A stretch of DNA of 64,000 bases from Ruminococcus flavefaciens MA2007 (GTDB lineage: Bacteria > Bacillota > Clostridia > Oscillospirales > Ruminococcaceae). Shown here piece after piece: positions 8,493 through 16,666 of this stretch (position 1 is the first letter of the stretch; each line of letters begins with the position of its first letter). Location of the stretch: positions 231,594-295,593 of the forward strand of contig NZ_JHXF01000006.1 of NCBI RefSeq assembly GCF_000621845.1, in the 5' to 3' direction. Below the pieces are notes generated by a model that saw nothing but the letters and a program-made list of their open reading frames with translations, ran no database searches and was not told where the DNA came from. A program made the translations under genes and the position numbers.

Positions 8493-9419
8493 TTATCTTG
8501 TCTGCTGAGAGAGCGCCTTGATGTTTGTTACTACCCAGTCGAAGGTATCTGTTGTCAGTACAGACTGGCAGTATTCGCATACAGTTGAGTGGTTGATATC
8601 TACGTGAGCGCCGCAGTACGGGCAGGTCTGTGAAGTAGTGCCTGTCGAGCGTGATGTAACGACGCCTGTTGTACGAGCCATTGTCCACTCATAGGTCATG
8701 AACTTCTCCTTGGTCTTGCTGCCGCGGATAACCTTGCCTGTGCGGTCATCAACAACGTAGTCAACGATCCTTGTATTGAGCTTTGCTATCATGATATCAA
8801 AGCCGTTTTCCTGCTTCCAGCCGAGGAGCTCTACTCCGAGAACTGATATGCGGTCAATGCAGTTGGTCTCAAAGCGCTGACGGTGAGCGTCAAGCTGTCT
8901 GTCCATCTGCGCGAACATTGCGTCTGACATATACGGGCGGAGTTCGCTGATATTCTTAGCCTGCCAGTCGTTCTGGAAACGCACATAGAGATTTGCAAGC
9001 TTCTCCTTGAACTCGGTAGGCGAGAATGAAGGATCGACTCCCGAATATGAAGCAACACTCTTCAGCGAAGCCGTTGAGGTAGGCTGTATGTGAGGAGTAT
9101 TCACAGGTCTGTTGGACTTTTTGCCCGATTTCAGCAGTGAAGGACCAATTATAAGTATAAGGAATATGAGAATGATTATCCAGTCGCCGTCGGAGCTTGA
9201 ACTGCCGCTGTGATGTCCGCTGTAGGAGTAGTCATCATCGTCCCAGCTGCTTCCCCAGTCGCTGCCGCTGTCCCAACCGCTGTCACCGCTGTCCCAGCCT
9301 CCGCCAAAGTCGGAATCGCCCGAGAAGTCGCCGAAGTCCAGTCCTTTTGCTCGGACAGGCACTATGACCAGTCCGAGTATAAGAACTATCATTGGTATCA
9401 ATCTGAGTATTTTTTTCAT
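8493..9419 (-). CDS. Exported membrane protein with Tim44-like domain and zinc ribbon
   Basis: The 308-residue protein has a signal peptide (about 1-24), a Gly/Ser/Asp/Trp-rich spacer (27-75), a membrane helix (about 80-96) and a Tim44-like globular domain (about 130-255) containing FKEKLANLYVRFQNDW. A C-terminal zinc ribbon has CPYC and CEYC pairs. Proteins of this form are common in Firmicutes and are often annotated as TIM44-like or zinc-ribbon proteins; their role is unknown. GGGGGG before the ATG at 9417-9419 supports the start. A decayed copy follows 13 bases downstream. Confidence 0.75.
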   Translation of the reverse strand: MKKILRLIPMIVLILGLVIVPVRAKGLDFGDFSGDSDFGGGWDSGDSGWDSGSDWGSSWDDDDYSYSGHHSGSSSSDGDWIIILIFLILIIGPSLLKSGKKSNRPVNTPHIQPTSTASLKSVASYSGVDPSFSPTEFKEKLANLYVRFQNDWQAKNISELRPYMSDAMFAQMDRQLDAHRQRFETNCIDRISVLGVELLGWKQENGFDIMIAKLNTRIVDYVVDDRTGKVIRGSKTKEKFMTYEWTMARTTGVVTSRSTGTTSQTCPYCGAHVDINHSTVCEYCQSVLTTDTFDWVVTNIKALSQQTR

Positions 9420-9461
9420 AATATTTTCCCCCCTATATCATGAATCATGTCTTTAGTCAGG

Positions 9462-10868
9462 TCATTTCTTTTCGGAAACAGCCTTGTTCATTTTATGATA
9501 TCCGAAGTGTCGCTGGCCTTTCTTTGTTAAAAGCATTCCTATGGTTATCCAGAAATACGGAAGTATATTTACAACGTTGCAGTCGAAAAATGCTTGCGCC
9601 GCATAACCAAAAAACATTCCCAAAAGTATCCAGTTGATGAAGCGTTCTTCGTTGTCTTCGTTGTGTATAACATTCCTTACAGCTGTTTTGGCAGTATATA
9701 CCAACAGTGAAATATATGTTATGAACTGGAATATACCCTGAGTTACAAGATATTGTATGTATTCATTGTTTGCTTTGCCTGATGTATCCATTTCAGTACC
9801 ATGAAAATCGGGATCAAGGAAATAAGCATCTCTGTAGTTATCAAGACCGATTCCGAATGCCCAGTATTTAGGGAACATTTTCAAGCCCTGTCTCCAGATG
9901 GCGCCTCTTCCGGAGCCGAAGCCGTCGAATCCGGAATTAAGTTCATTGGAGGTCTTGTTTAATCTGCTGATTATCCTTCCGAAGAATACTATGCAAATAA
10001 TAATGACAATTGTCATGCCTGCTAAAAGTATTCCGAAGCGCTTTTGTATACTTTTTAGCTTTACTTTGTCATAGCCCTTATGACGCATTACTATCATTGA
10101 AACGACCATAAACACAAGAACTGCGAATGTACCTACCCATGCAAGTCTTGCCTCTGATGAGATAAGAGTGTAAAAGCAGAACATGGATAAGGTGTACAAG
10201 ATATTCCGTATCAGTTTATTTGAGGTAAAAAGGTATATGCCGGAAGTGCAGGCAAATAAAAATACGCTTAATCCGCCATAGAAGTTGGTGTTTTGTGTCA
10301 GACCGTATGCAAGGCGATTTGAGTAAGTGTTTTCGCCAAACCAATAGCATGATATTACGGGAATGCCAAAGGTTTGAAGTGTTGCTACTGTAACTTGAAT
10401 AACCGTAACAGCTACAAAAGCTTTAAGTATATTTTTTCTAAGCTGTTTATCATGTATCATTGTTCCCGCGAACATAAGACCGAAATAGCCCACAAAATGC
10501 GAGAGCCATTCATCAAAATAAAATCCAAATGCTGTAGCACTGTAATTTTGAGTAAAAAAAGCTGATAACAATGCAAAAACAAAGAGCAGTATGCAGAAAA
10601 GGTCTGAAGGATAATATTTTATGTGTCTGTGTTTTATGAAGTGTACTATGAACAGAAATCCTCCTAAAAAACCTGCCATTTCAACAATTATAGGCTGACT
10701 TGCAAAAACTTGTGAATGTCTTCCGTCAAATATTTCGGTAACAGGCAGTGATATCATTACAAAGATTATGTAATAATAGAAAAACGTTTCTGATGTTAAT
10801 TTTTCCAGAATATCTGAGATTTTAGCTTTGATCTCCTGCATATCGGGTTTATGTTCCTTTCTGATCAT
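9462..10868 (-). CDS. O-antigen ligase/polymerase-like membrane protein
   Basis: The 468-residue protein has about eleven hydrophobic helices and a large loop with GSGRGAIWRQGLKMF and AFGIGLDNYRDAY, the pattern of the Wzy/WaaL O-antigen ligase family. Those enzymes join or polymerise lipid-linked glycans at the outer face of the membrane. A cell-surface or exopolysaccharide role is the best guess. No other glycan genes are adjacent. The start is uncertain: neither 10868 nor the ATG at 10841 has a strong ribosome-binding site. Confidence 0.82.
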   Translation of the reverse strand: MIRKEHKPDMQEIKAKISDILEKLTSETFFYYYIIFVMISLPVTEIFDGRHSQVFASQPIIVEMAGFLGGFLFIVHFIKHRHIKYYPSDLFCILLFVFALLSAFFTQNYSATAFGFYFDEWLSHFVGYFGLMFAGTMIHDKQLRKNILKAFVAVTVIQVTVATLQTFGIPVISCYWFGENTYSNRLAYGLTQNTNFYGGLSVFLFACTSGIYLFTSNKLIRNILYTLSMFCFYTLISSEARLAWVGTFAVLVFMVVSMIVMRHKGYDKVKLKSIQKRFGILLAGMTIVIIICIVFFGRIISRLNKTSNELNSGFDGFGSGRGAIWRQGLKMFPKYWAFGIGLDNYRDAYFLDPDFHGTEMDTSGKANNEYIQYLVTQGIFQFITYISLLVYTAKTAVRNVIHNEDNEERFINWILLGMFFGYAAQAFFDCNVVNILPYFWITIGMLLTKKGQRHFGYHKMNKAVSEKK

Positions 10869-10942
10869 CTGATATTACGGCAAACGGCAATTATATCCGG
10901 CGCCGGCTATAATAATATATAAGATTTATATACATCTGTTAT

Positions 10943-10971
10943 ATTATAACATACTTTGTCAATTTTGTCAC
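10943..10971 (-). promoter_or_regulatory. Likely promoter for the O-antigen-ligase-like gene
   Basis: On the minus strand GTGACA (10971-10966) and TATAAT (10948-10943) are 17 bases apart, about 75 bases before the start. Confidence 0.6.
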
Positions 10972-11077
10972 ATAAAATCGAATGTCATTTTATACAAAAA
11001 AACGCCTCTCTTTTTGTGATGTGAACGTTATGGTCAAAAAATCAAGGACTGTTTTTGCACTTTTTCACCAAAAAATA

Positions 11078-11106
11078 TTGACAAATCTATAAATTCAAGT
11101 TAAAAT
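11078..11106 (+). promoter_or_regulatory. Promoter for the Phd-like gene
   Basis: TTGACA at 11078-11083 and TAAAAT at 11101-11106 have a 17-base spacer. The start codon is 41 bases beyond the -10 box. Confidence 0.75.
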
Positions 11107-11146
11107 AGTAGTCGGGGATCATTTTTTCTGAAGGGAGCGGCTTTCC

Positions 11147-11416
11147 ATGATATCTATAAAAAATGAGGACTTCAGCAATAATTATGAGCTTTTCGTGAAG
11201 CTCTGCTCTATGACGGGCGAGCCTCTCAGACTTGTAAAGGATAATTGCTCCGACATGATAGTTATGACAGCCGATACCTTTGAAAAACGCAAAAAGCTGC
11301 TTGATCTCCGCGAAAAAATCCTCGGCACAGACACCGATACATATCTGAGCTCTGAAAACGATGATTTCAGAAAGCTGGGACAGTATATCGGCGAACTGGA
11401 AAAAAACGGGGAATAA
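11147..11416 (+). CDS. Phd/YefM-like antitoxin-type protein, no toxin partner
   Basis: The 89-residue product has the Phd/YefM layout: an N-terminal helix-strand part, then PLRLVKDNCSDMIVMTADTFE, which matches the family pattern of a substrate-binding-like strand followed by a helix. It continues into a charged helical tail (KRKKLLDLREKIL). Antitoxins of this family bind their own operator and neutralise a RelE/Doc-type toxin, but no toxin-sized ORF lies downstream: the next gene is pspA after 158 bases. AAGGGAG supports the start. It could be a solitary regulator. Confidence 0.6.
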   Translation: MISIKNEDFSNNYELFVKLCSMTGEPLRLVKDNCSDMIVMTADTFEKRKKLLDLREKILGTDTDTYLSSENDDFRKLGQYIGELEKNGE

Positions 11417-11483
11417 TTGGGTAATAATGCGTTCACAGATACTGCTGATAAATGAAAATCAGATGAAATCAATACCCTTTTTA

Positions 11484-11512
11484 TTGACAAGTAAATTATA
11501 ATACAATATAAT
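11484..11512 (+). promoter_or_regulatory. Promoter for pspA
   Basis: TTGACA at 11484-11489 and TATAAT at 11507-11512 are 17 bases apart, full consensus. The leader to pspA is about 55 bases. Confidence 0.87.
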
Positions 11513-11574
11513 GAACTTGTGACGCAGGGGGTGTGTCATGAAGCATTCTTACATGAAACAGGAGGATCATTATT

Positions 11575-12282
11575 ATGGGAATTTTTGCAAGATTAAGCGA
11601 CCTTCTCAAGTCAAACGTAAACGACCTTATCGACAGAGCTGAAGATCCTGAGAAGATGGTCAAGCAGGTCATCATCGATATGCAGACCGAGCTTACAAAG
11701 GCTACTCAGAATTACGGCAAGGCTAAGGCAAGTGAGAGACTTGCTGAAAAGAAGTACCTTGAGGCTGAAAAGATCTCTGCTGATTGGGAGGCTAAGGCTA
11801 AGCAGGCTCTCGCAAAGGGCGATCAGGAACTGGCTAAGCAGGCTCTCGCAAGAAAGGTCAAGGCTGACGAGGACGTTTCTAACTATAAAGAGATGTATGA
11901 GTCTATCTCTGACCAGACCGAGGCTATCGGCGATCAGGTAGAGGTGCTCAAGTCAAAGCTTGAAGAGGCTAAGAGCCGTCAGGCAATGCTCATCGCACGT
12001 TCACAGATGGCTGACACAAAGAAGAATTTAGCAAAGGCTTCGGGAAGCTTTGACGGCAACTCGTCTTTTGAGAAGTTCCAGAGAATGGAAGAAAAGATAG
12101 AGCGCAAGGAAGCAGAGGCTGACGCTTTTTCTGAGATAGCAGGCGACGCTCTTTCGGGCGGAAGCGGCGACGACCTCAAGGACTCATTTGCAAAGCTCGA
12201 ATCAGACGCAAAGGTAGACGCAGAGCTCCAGAGACTCATGGCTGAGATGAACGGCGGCGCTGCTTCACAGGACGCTGAATAA
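11575..12282 (+). CDS. pspA: PspA/IM30 (Vipp1) membrane-stress protein
   Basis: The 235-residue protein starts MGIFARLSDLLKSNVNDLI, the PspA amphipathic helix that binds membranes, and contains the family stretch AEDPEKMVKQVIIDM. It then forms long coiled-coil helices rich in Ala/Lys/Glu to about residue 185. PspA-family proteins assemble ESCRT-III-like rods on the inner membrane face and protect it under stress. AGGAGG precedes the ATG. A consensus promoter drives it, and a 57-residue membrane protein follows 24 bases later. Confidence 0.95.
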   Translation: MGIFARLSDLLKSNVNDLIDRAEDPEKMVKQVIIDMQTELTKATQNYGKAKASERLAEKKYLEAEKISADWEAKAKQALAKGDQELAKQALARKVKADEDVSNYKEMYESISDQTEAIGDQVEVLKSKLEEAKSRQAMLIARSQMADTKKNLAKASGSFDGNSSFEKFQRMEEKIERKEAEADAFSEIAGDALSGGSGDDLKDSFAKLESDAKVDAELQRLMAEMNGGAASQDAE

Positions 12283-12306
12283 TACTAAGAAAAAGGACAA
12301 TTGATT

Positions 12307-12480
12307 ATGAGCCGCAAGAAAAAGGACGAATATTCCGCAAAGAAAATGTTCAGGGATTCGCTGCCTGTTACAGGCGCGATATGCCTTGTTATCGTATCAG
12401 TATCATACATACTTTTCCGCAGCTGGAGCAACAAGCTCTACTATGAGAAATGGAAGGAATACGAGGATTGCGGTATCTGA
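12307..12480 (+). CDS. 57-residue single-helix membrane protein
   Basis: The ORF has a basic N-terminus (MSRKKKDEYSAKK), one hydrophobic helix (about residues 20-38, VTGAICLVIVSVSYILF) and a charged C-terminal tail. The basic start predicts the N-terminus inside. It follows pspA by 24 bases, ahead of a terminator, so it is probably a second gene of the pspA transcript and could help anchor PspA. That role is inference only. AAGGAC before the ATG serves as a weak ribosome-binding site. Confidence 0.6.
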   Translation: MSRKKKDEYSAKKMFRDSLPVTGAICLVIVSVSYILFRSWSNKLYYEKWKEYEDCGI

Positions 12481-12490
12481 ATAAGACATA

Positions 12491-12523
12491 AAAGCTCCGA
12501 AAGCATAAAGCTTCGGAGCTTTT
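12491..12523 (+). terminator. Terminator after the pspA operon
   Basis: AAAGCTCCGAA and TTCGGAGCTTT form an 11-bp stem with a 10-base loop, 10 bases after the small membrane protein stop. The U-run is short (TTTC). Confidence 0.75.
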
Positions 12524-12544
12524 CAAATTTCCGGTCAACGCTGC

Positions 12545-12576
12545 AAAAAAGCTCCCCGATATACTCGGGGAGCTTT
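12545..12576 (-). terminator. Terminator of the GH9 cellulase gene
   Basis: On the minus strand AAAGCTCCCCGA pairs with TCGGGGAGCTTT around a 5-base loop, followed by a run of T, 10 bases after the cellulase stop. Confidence 0.9.
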
Positions 12577-12586
12577 CGATGTTATC

Positions 12587-15073
12587 TTACTTTGTGTTTG
12601 GGAAGAGGCTTGTTCTCTTGTTGAGAAGGAACTCCTGAATAAAGAGTGCGTCGTTTGATGTAATGCCGCGTACATTCTTATCAACGTCTGCGTTTGCAGA
12701 GCCCTTTTCTGTAAGGTGGTTCTTGTCAGTACCGTTTATGCCGTACTTGTTCGGGTTAGCAAGTGACTGCATGATAAGAACGACGTCTGACATATCAACT
12801 GTGCCGTCGCAGTTTGCGTCGCCGTATACTACACCGTCAACAGGCTCATTTTTTCCGCCTGAGTTTGGCTTGCTGTCTGTTGTAGTTGTTGTATTGCTTG
12901 TTGTAGTAACTGTTGTACGCTGGTCAGTAACTGTCGTAGTTGTAGTACTCCCAGTTGTTGTGGTGGTTGTTGTAGAAGTAGTTGTAGTAGTGGTCTTGTT
13001 TGGCTGCGGAGCAGTAGTTGTTGTGGTCTTTGGAGTATCGCTGCCTGTGCCGCCGAGACCGTCAGCCTTTGTGCCGTCGGGCTCCTCGCCGTAGTAGAGC
13101 TTGCCGTTTACGTATACAGGAACATAAGGAGTGATAACGCCTACAGCAGAGCCGTCAGCGCCCTTTGCTGTCTTGCCCAGGTCCTTAGCTGACCAGTCGT
13201 TTGATGAATCCCAGCCGCTGCCGTAGTCAGGCATTACAAGTGCAAGGAGTATCTCGCACTGCTGCTGTCCCTCGGAAATAGGAAGAACAACTCGTCCGTC
13301 GGGGAGATTTACCTCGATGTAGTAGATGTCTCCGCTGTACTGAATAGGCTTGGATATCTCAGCTGTCTTGTAGCCCTTGCCCGAATACATAGCGGACTGG
13401 TCACGGTCACAGCGGATAACGAGGTCCTCGGGGTTCTTGCCCTGAGCCTTTACCTCGCTGAGGTCCATATAGTATCTGAATGAGATGTTGTCCTGTACTC
13501 TTGCAGGCCATGCGGAGTGGTTAGTTACCTTGAAGCTGATAGTCTGTCCGCTTGATTCAGCGCCCTTTGAGAGTACCTCAACGTAGAACTCGGGACCGTC
13601 GTGAACTTCCTTCTGTGGGAAGCTTGGGTCCTTTGTTCCGCCGTACTTGTCTACCATTTTACAGAGCATAGCTGTGAAGCCTGCGTTATAGTCTGTAGCT
13701 ACCTCGTTGTTGATGAAGTCCTGACGGTCGTCGTGGTATGAGCCGTCCTCATTAGGGCCTCCTACGAGAGCGCCGTAAAGGATATGTCTTGTCTTATCAG
13801 GTATCTTCAGGTCATTCTTCCATGAGCCGTGAGCCGTACGGTGGTGTGGGTTCTGAGGATACTTGTCGCCGAAGCCTACAACGTAGCTCTGCTTCAGCGG
13901 ATTGTCGCCGAGAGCGTAGTTTACCTGAGTCTCAGCGAATTCTGTGTACTTGTCAGCCTCTGACTTGAGGATAGTATCGCTTGCAACAGTTGAGATGAAA
14001 GCAGCTGTGTTAGCGTATCTGAGACAGCCCCAGTTGCTGAGCCAGCGGAGTCCGCCGTCTATCTTCTTAGCTTCGACGCCGTTTACCCAGCGGTCGCAGT
14101 GCTTCTTAACGTGAGCGATAGCGCTGGAGTCGTTGGTGTTTATAGCGTAGAGCAGCATAGCGCCCTGCATATTGTCGTCCCAGCAGTGTGACCAGCCGTA
14201 AGCGAGAGTATCGCCCTCGCCCAGCATTTTGCCGAGATTAGGAATGTAGCCCTTTGCGTCAGCAAGGTAGCTCTCGTCCTTTGTAGCGATGTAGAGCCAG
14301 TTTGCAGCGTAGAAGAGCTCGTCATAGAAGTGGCTTGACTGATAGAAGCCCTGAGCGTCGCTCTTATTGTAAACATCATCGCTTGGAGATGTCTTTGCTA
14401 TCTTGTAGATGTTCTCAGCGTGCTTGATATAGTCAGCCTTCTTTGAAGCGTCTATATCGCCGTCGAGAGCTGCCGCACCTGCTGCGAGAGCAGCTGCCAT
14501 TTCGCCGAATACAGCGGAGCAGCCCTTGGAAGCTGTGAGTGAAGCTCTTGCCTCTGCAACGGAATGTCCGTTGTCCTCCATACCGTATTCCAGAAGCTCA
14601 ACAGGTCCCCACCATGTATGGTCGTGCTTACCGATACCTACCTGATATACTATCTCTGTGCCCTTGTCGCACTCAGCGAGATAATCCAGAGCGAACATGA
14701 GGTTGTTCTCATAGGTCTGCTTGAGCCCTGTCTTTTCAAGACCGTCGGGGTACTGATAAAGTCCCCAAGCCAGCATTGAAGCCGAGTAGGACATAGGCAG
14801 ATTGAACTTTACGTGGTCGCCTGCGTCGTACCAGCCGCCCAGTACGGGGTCGCTCATAGCCGAGTCAGCCTTCCACTCAACTCTGTTCCACTCGGGGAGC
14901 GGACCTGCCTGCTGTGCCTCATAGAAGAACAGCGACTTATCCAAAGCGTCAGCGTAGTTGAACTTGCTGTCAGCTGCGTTTACAGTAGTCATAACACCTG
15001 CGGGCAGAGCCGAAACTGTTGTTGATGCAAGCAGGACAGCGGAAAGGATACCGCCTGTCATTTTCTTTAGCAT
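12587..15073 (-). CDS. GH9 endoglucanase with CBM3 and type I dockerin
   Basis: The 828-residue secreted cellulase has a signal peptide (1-34) and a GH9 domain (about 38-475) with WYDAGDH carrying Asp83/Asp86, HHRTAHG and catalytic Glu457 in NNEVATDYNAGF. A CBM3-like domain (about 490-655) and a Thr-rich linker (about 680-735) follow. The dockerin (about 749-820) has two Ca-binding segments, DANCDGTVDMSD and ADVDKNVRGITSND. GH9 enzymes with CBM3c are typically processive endoglucanases; the dockerin would plug it into a cohesin-bearing scaffold. It has its own promoter and terminator. Confidence 0.96.
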   Translation of the reverse strand: MLKKMTGGILSAVLLASTTVSALPAGVMTTVNAADSKFNYADALDKSLFFYEAQQAGPLPEWNRVEWKADSAMSDPVLGGWYDAGDHVKFNLPMSYSASMLAWGLYQYPDGLEKTGLKQTYENNLMFALDYLAECDKGTEIVYQVGIGKHDHTWWGPVELLEYGMEDNGHSVAEARASLTASKGCSAVFGEMAAALAAGAAALDGDIDASKKADYIKHAENIYKIAKTSPSDDVYNKSDAQGFYQSSHFYDELFYAANWLYIATKDESYLADAKGYIPNLGKMLGEGDTLAYGWSHCWDDNMQGAMLLYAINTNDSSAIAHVKKHCDRWVNGVEAKKIDGGLRWLSNWGCLRYANTAAFISTVASDTILKSEADKYTEFAETQVNYALGDNPLKQSYVVGFGDKYPQNPHHRTAHGSWKNDLKIPDKTRHILYGALVGGPNEDGSYHDDRQDFINNEVATDYNAGFTAMLCKMVDKYGGTKDPSFPQKEVHDGPEFYVEVLSKGAESSGQTISFKVTNHSAWPARVQDNISFRYYMDLSEVKAQGKNPEDLVIRCDRDQSAMYSGKGYKTAEISKPIQYSGDIYYIEVNLPDGRVVLPISEGQQQCEILLALVMPDYGSGWDSSNDWSAKDLGKTAKGADGSAVGVITPYVPVYVNGKLYYGEEPDGTKADGLGGTGSDTPKTTTTTAPQPNKTTTTTTSTTTTTTTGSTTTTTVTDQRTTVTTTSNTTTTTDSKPNSGGKNEPVDGVVYGDANCDGTVDMSDVVLIMQSLANPNKYGINGTDKNHLTEKGSANADVDKNVRGITSNDALFIQEFLLNKRTSLFPNTK

Positions 15074-15151
15074 TGTAAAACTCTCCTCTCATAATATATT
15101 GCTCCGCTCTGCGCGGAGCTTCCTCACGAGTATACATAGCTATACAATGTT

Positions 15152-15180
15152 ATTATGCCACAAAACACCGTTCATGTCAA
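15152..15180 (-). promoter_or_regulatory. Promoter for the GH9 cellulase gene
   Basis: On the minus strand TTGACA (15180-15175) and CATAAT (15157-15152) are 17 bases apart, about 80 bases before the start. A GCTCCGC/GCGGAGC hairpin lies in the leader near 15103-15120. Confidence 0.8.
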
Positions 15181-15191
15181 GGCTTGCGGGT

Positions 15192-16349
15192 TCATTTTAT
15201 GAAGATATCCCTTTGCTCGCAGATATTGCCTTCCAGCCTGTAGGCGGCGCGGAGAGTGAGAGCATCGCCGTTTGTTTCTGTGGTGATATCACGGCTTAAT
15301 ATCTTTGTTCCGTTTCCGAGAAAATTGTTCTCGTAGAGATAGACGCGCTCCATGAGCTTTTCTGTGAGCTCCTCCTCGGTGTAATCCTTTTCGGTGACGG
15401 CAGTCTCGGAGACAGTCCGCGTTTTTATGCCGAGGGGCAGCTCATGCCCGAAGATAACGGCGTTTTTCTCCTTTGTCTCCGACGGTGAGCTGTAATTGCT
15501 TTTCCCGAAGTACAGCGGTATATCGAGACTGAAAAGCCGCAGGGTGCGCTGAGTATCGGTCCTGCCTGTGGGAAGGGCTTCTTCTGCGTGAAAAGGGGCG
15601 GAGAAGCTGACATTCTCCTCATATATGCCGCGGATATCTCCCATAGCGTGATGAACGAAGGTGCGTCCGTTCTCGGTCTCGTCAACGCCGCTGATGAGGA
15701 TAGTTCCCTTTGGGACGTAGTCTCCCACGATATGCTTCAGCTGACCGCTTCGGACGAGGATGGAGCTTATCTCGGCGTTTCGGCTGGCGACTATGTTGCA
15801 GGGAACACGGTCAAGGAGCATTTCGGGTACGTGCTCCACCTCGGTGACCTGTACCACTAAGCGGCTGCCTGTGTGGCGGATACCTGCCCACGCCACGTCA
15901 TCTATCATAAGTCGGAGCTTGTTCTCACAGTAGGGGATATTTATTTTGCAGACAGGTGTTCCTGCCTTTATGTTCAGCTCTTCGAGGGCGGAGAGTATGA
16001 CCTCGTCGCTGACAACGGAGTTGCCCTCGATCTCGATAGTGACAACCACCTGCGAGAAGTACAGAGCTGCCGTAAATGCCAGCAATATGCCGATGAGAAG
16101 TCCAAAACGCCTGCGGTAGCGGAAAAGCCGTGCGGAAAGGCTGTCGTATTCGGCGGTTTTCAGCTCTATGCCGCAGTTTTTCGCTATATCCTGCAATTCT
16201 TTAAGGTCGCGGCGGTAGATATCGCAGTGAAAGACCTCGCCGCGGCAGAACTGTCCCTGACAGTCTATCCTGTGCTGATGTATGGCGTTGATGAACCTAT
16301 TCAGCTGCTTCCCTTTGGCATTTATCCTTATGCTTCTCTTCATTTTCAT
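15192..16349 (-). CDS. yqfD: Sporulation protein YqfD family
   Basis: The 385-residue protein has a basic N-terminal region, one membrane helix (about 83-101) and a large extracytoplasmic domain beginning VEIEGNSVVSDEVILSAL-like (read here as TIEIEGNSVVSDE), the YqfD layout. In spore formers YqfD is a sigma-E-dependent stage IV protein with partner YqfC. An AAGGAG ribosome-binding site supports the start at 16349. The start lies 53 bases inside the yqfC ORF, an unusually long overlap. Whether the organism sporulates cannot be told from this window. Confidence 0.88.
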   Translation of the reverse strand: MKMKRSIRINAKGKQLNRFINAIHQHRIDCQGQFCRGEVFHCDIYRRDLKELQDIAKNCGIELKTAEYDSLSARLFRYRRRFGLLIGILLAFTAALYFSQVVVTIEIEGNSVVSDEVILSALEELNIKAGTPVCKINIPYCENKLRLMIDDVAWAGIRHTGSRLVVQVTEVEHVPEMLLDRVPCNIVASRNAEISSILVRSGQLKHIVGDYVPKGTILISGVDETENGRTFVHHAMGDIRGIYEENVSFSAPFHAEEALPTGRTDTQRTLRLFSLDIPLYFGKSNYSSPSETKEKNAVIFGHELPLGIKTRTVSETAVTEKDYTEEELTEKLMERVYLYENNFLGNGTKILSRDITTETNGDALTLRAAYRLEGNICEQRDIFIK

Positions 16350-16608
16350 GACGTCTGCTCCTTTCAGTAAATTCGATACTTTCTATGCAGCCGCGGATAA
16401 CAAGTCCTCCTGTGCGGAAATCGTATGCCCGTAAATCACTGCCGCGGATATTTATGTAGAGACCTCCTGACAGAAGCCGCATGAAGACCTCGTTGTATTC
16501 CTCTATTCTCTGGCAGTTGTCGATGATAAGCTCGTTATTTCCCGAAATATGTATGCTCGTATTAAGGTAAAGAGTCTCCCGTGTGAGCTCCGCAAGCCAT
16601 TCAAACAT
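16297..16608 (-). CDS. yqfC: Sporulation protein YqfC family
   Basis: The 103-residue product belongs to the YabP/YqfC family, as shown by the segment HISGNNELIIDNCQRIEEYN and the following GLYINIRGSDLRAYDF and GLVIRGCIESIEF. The ATG at 16608 is chosen because AGGAGTG lies 8 bases before it; the frame is open to a TTG at 16641. It is directly upstream of yqfD, the conserved gene pair. Its last 17 codons overlap yqfD in another frame, giving a charged tail (HENEEKHKDK) that other YqfC proteins lack as far as I recall. Confidence 0.82.
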   Translation of the reverse strand: MFEWLAELTRETLYLNTSIHISGNNELIIDNCQRIEEYNEVFMRLLSGGLYINIRGSDLRAYDFRTGGLVIRGCIESIEFTERSRRHENEEKHKDKCQREAAE

Positions 16609-16666
16609 AAGCTTCACTCCTGTATATTTTTTCATTTCCAATAATATGATTTATGGGGTGATGATT

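Noticed and set aside
11417..11574. Toxin gene partner for the Phd-like protein
   Set aside because: The 158 bases to pspA hold only a promoter and leader; no ORF of toxin size on either strand.
12663..13094. 143-residue Val-rich ORF on the plus strand
   Set aside because: It is the antisense reading of the Thr-rich linker and dockerin of the GH9 cellulase.
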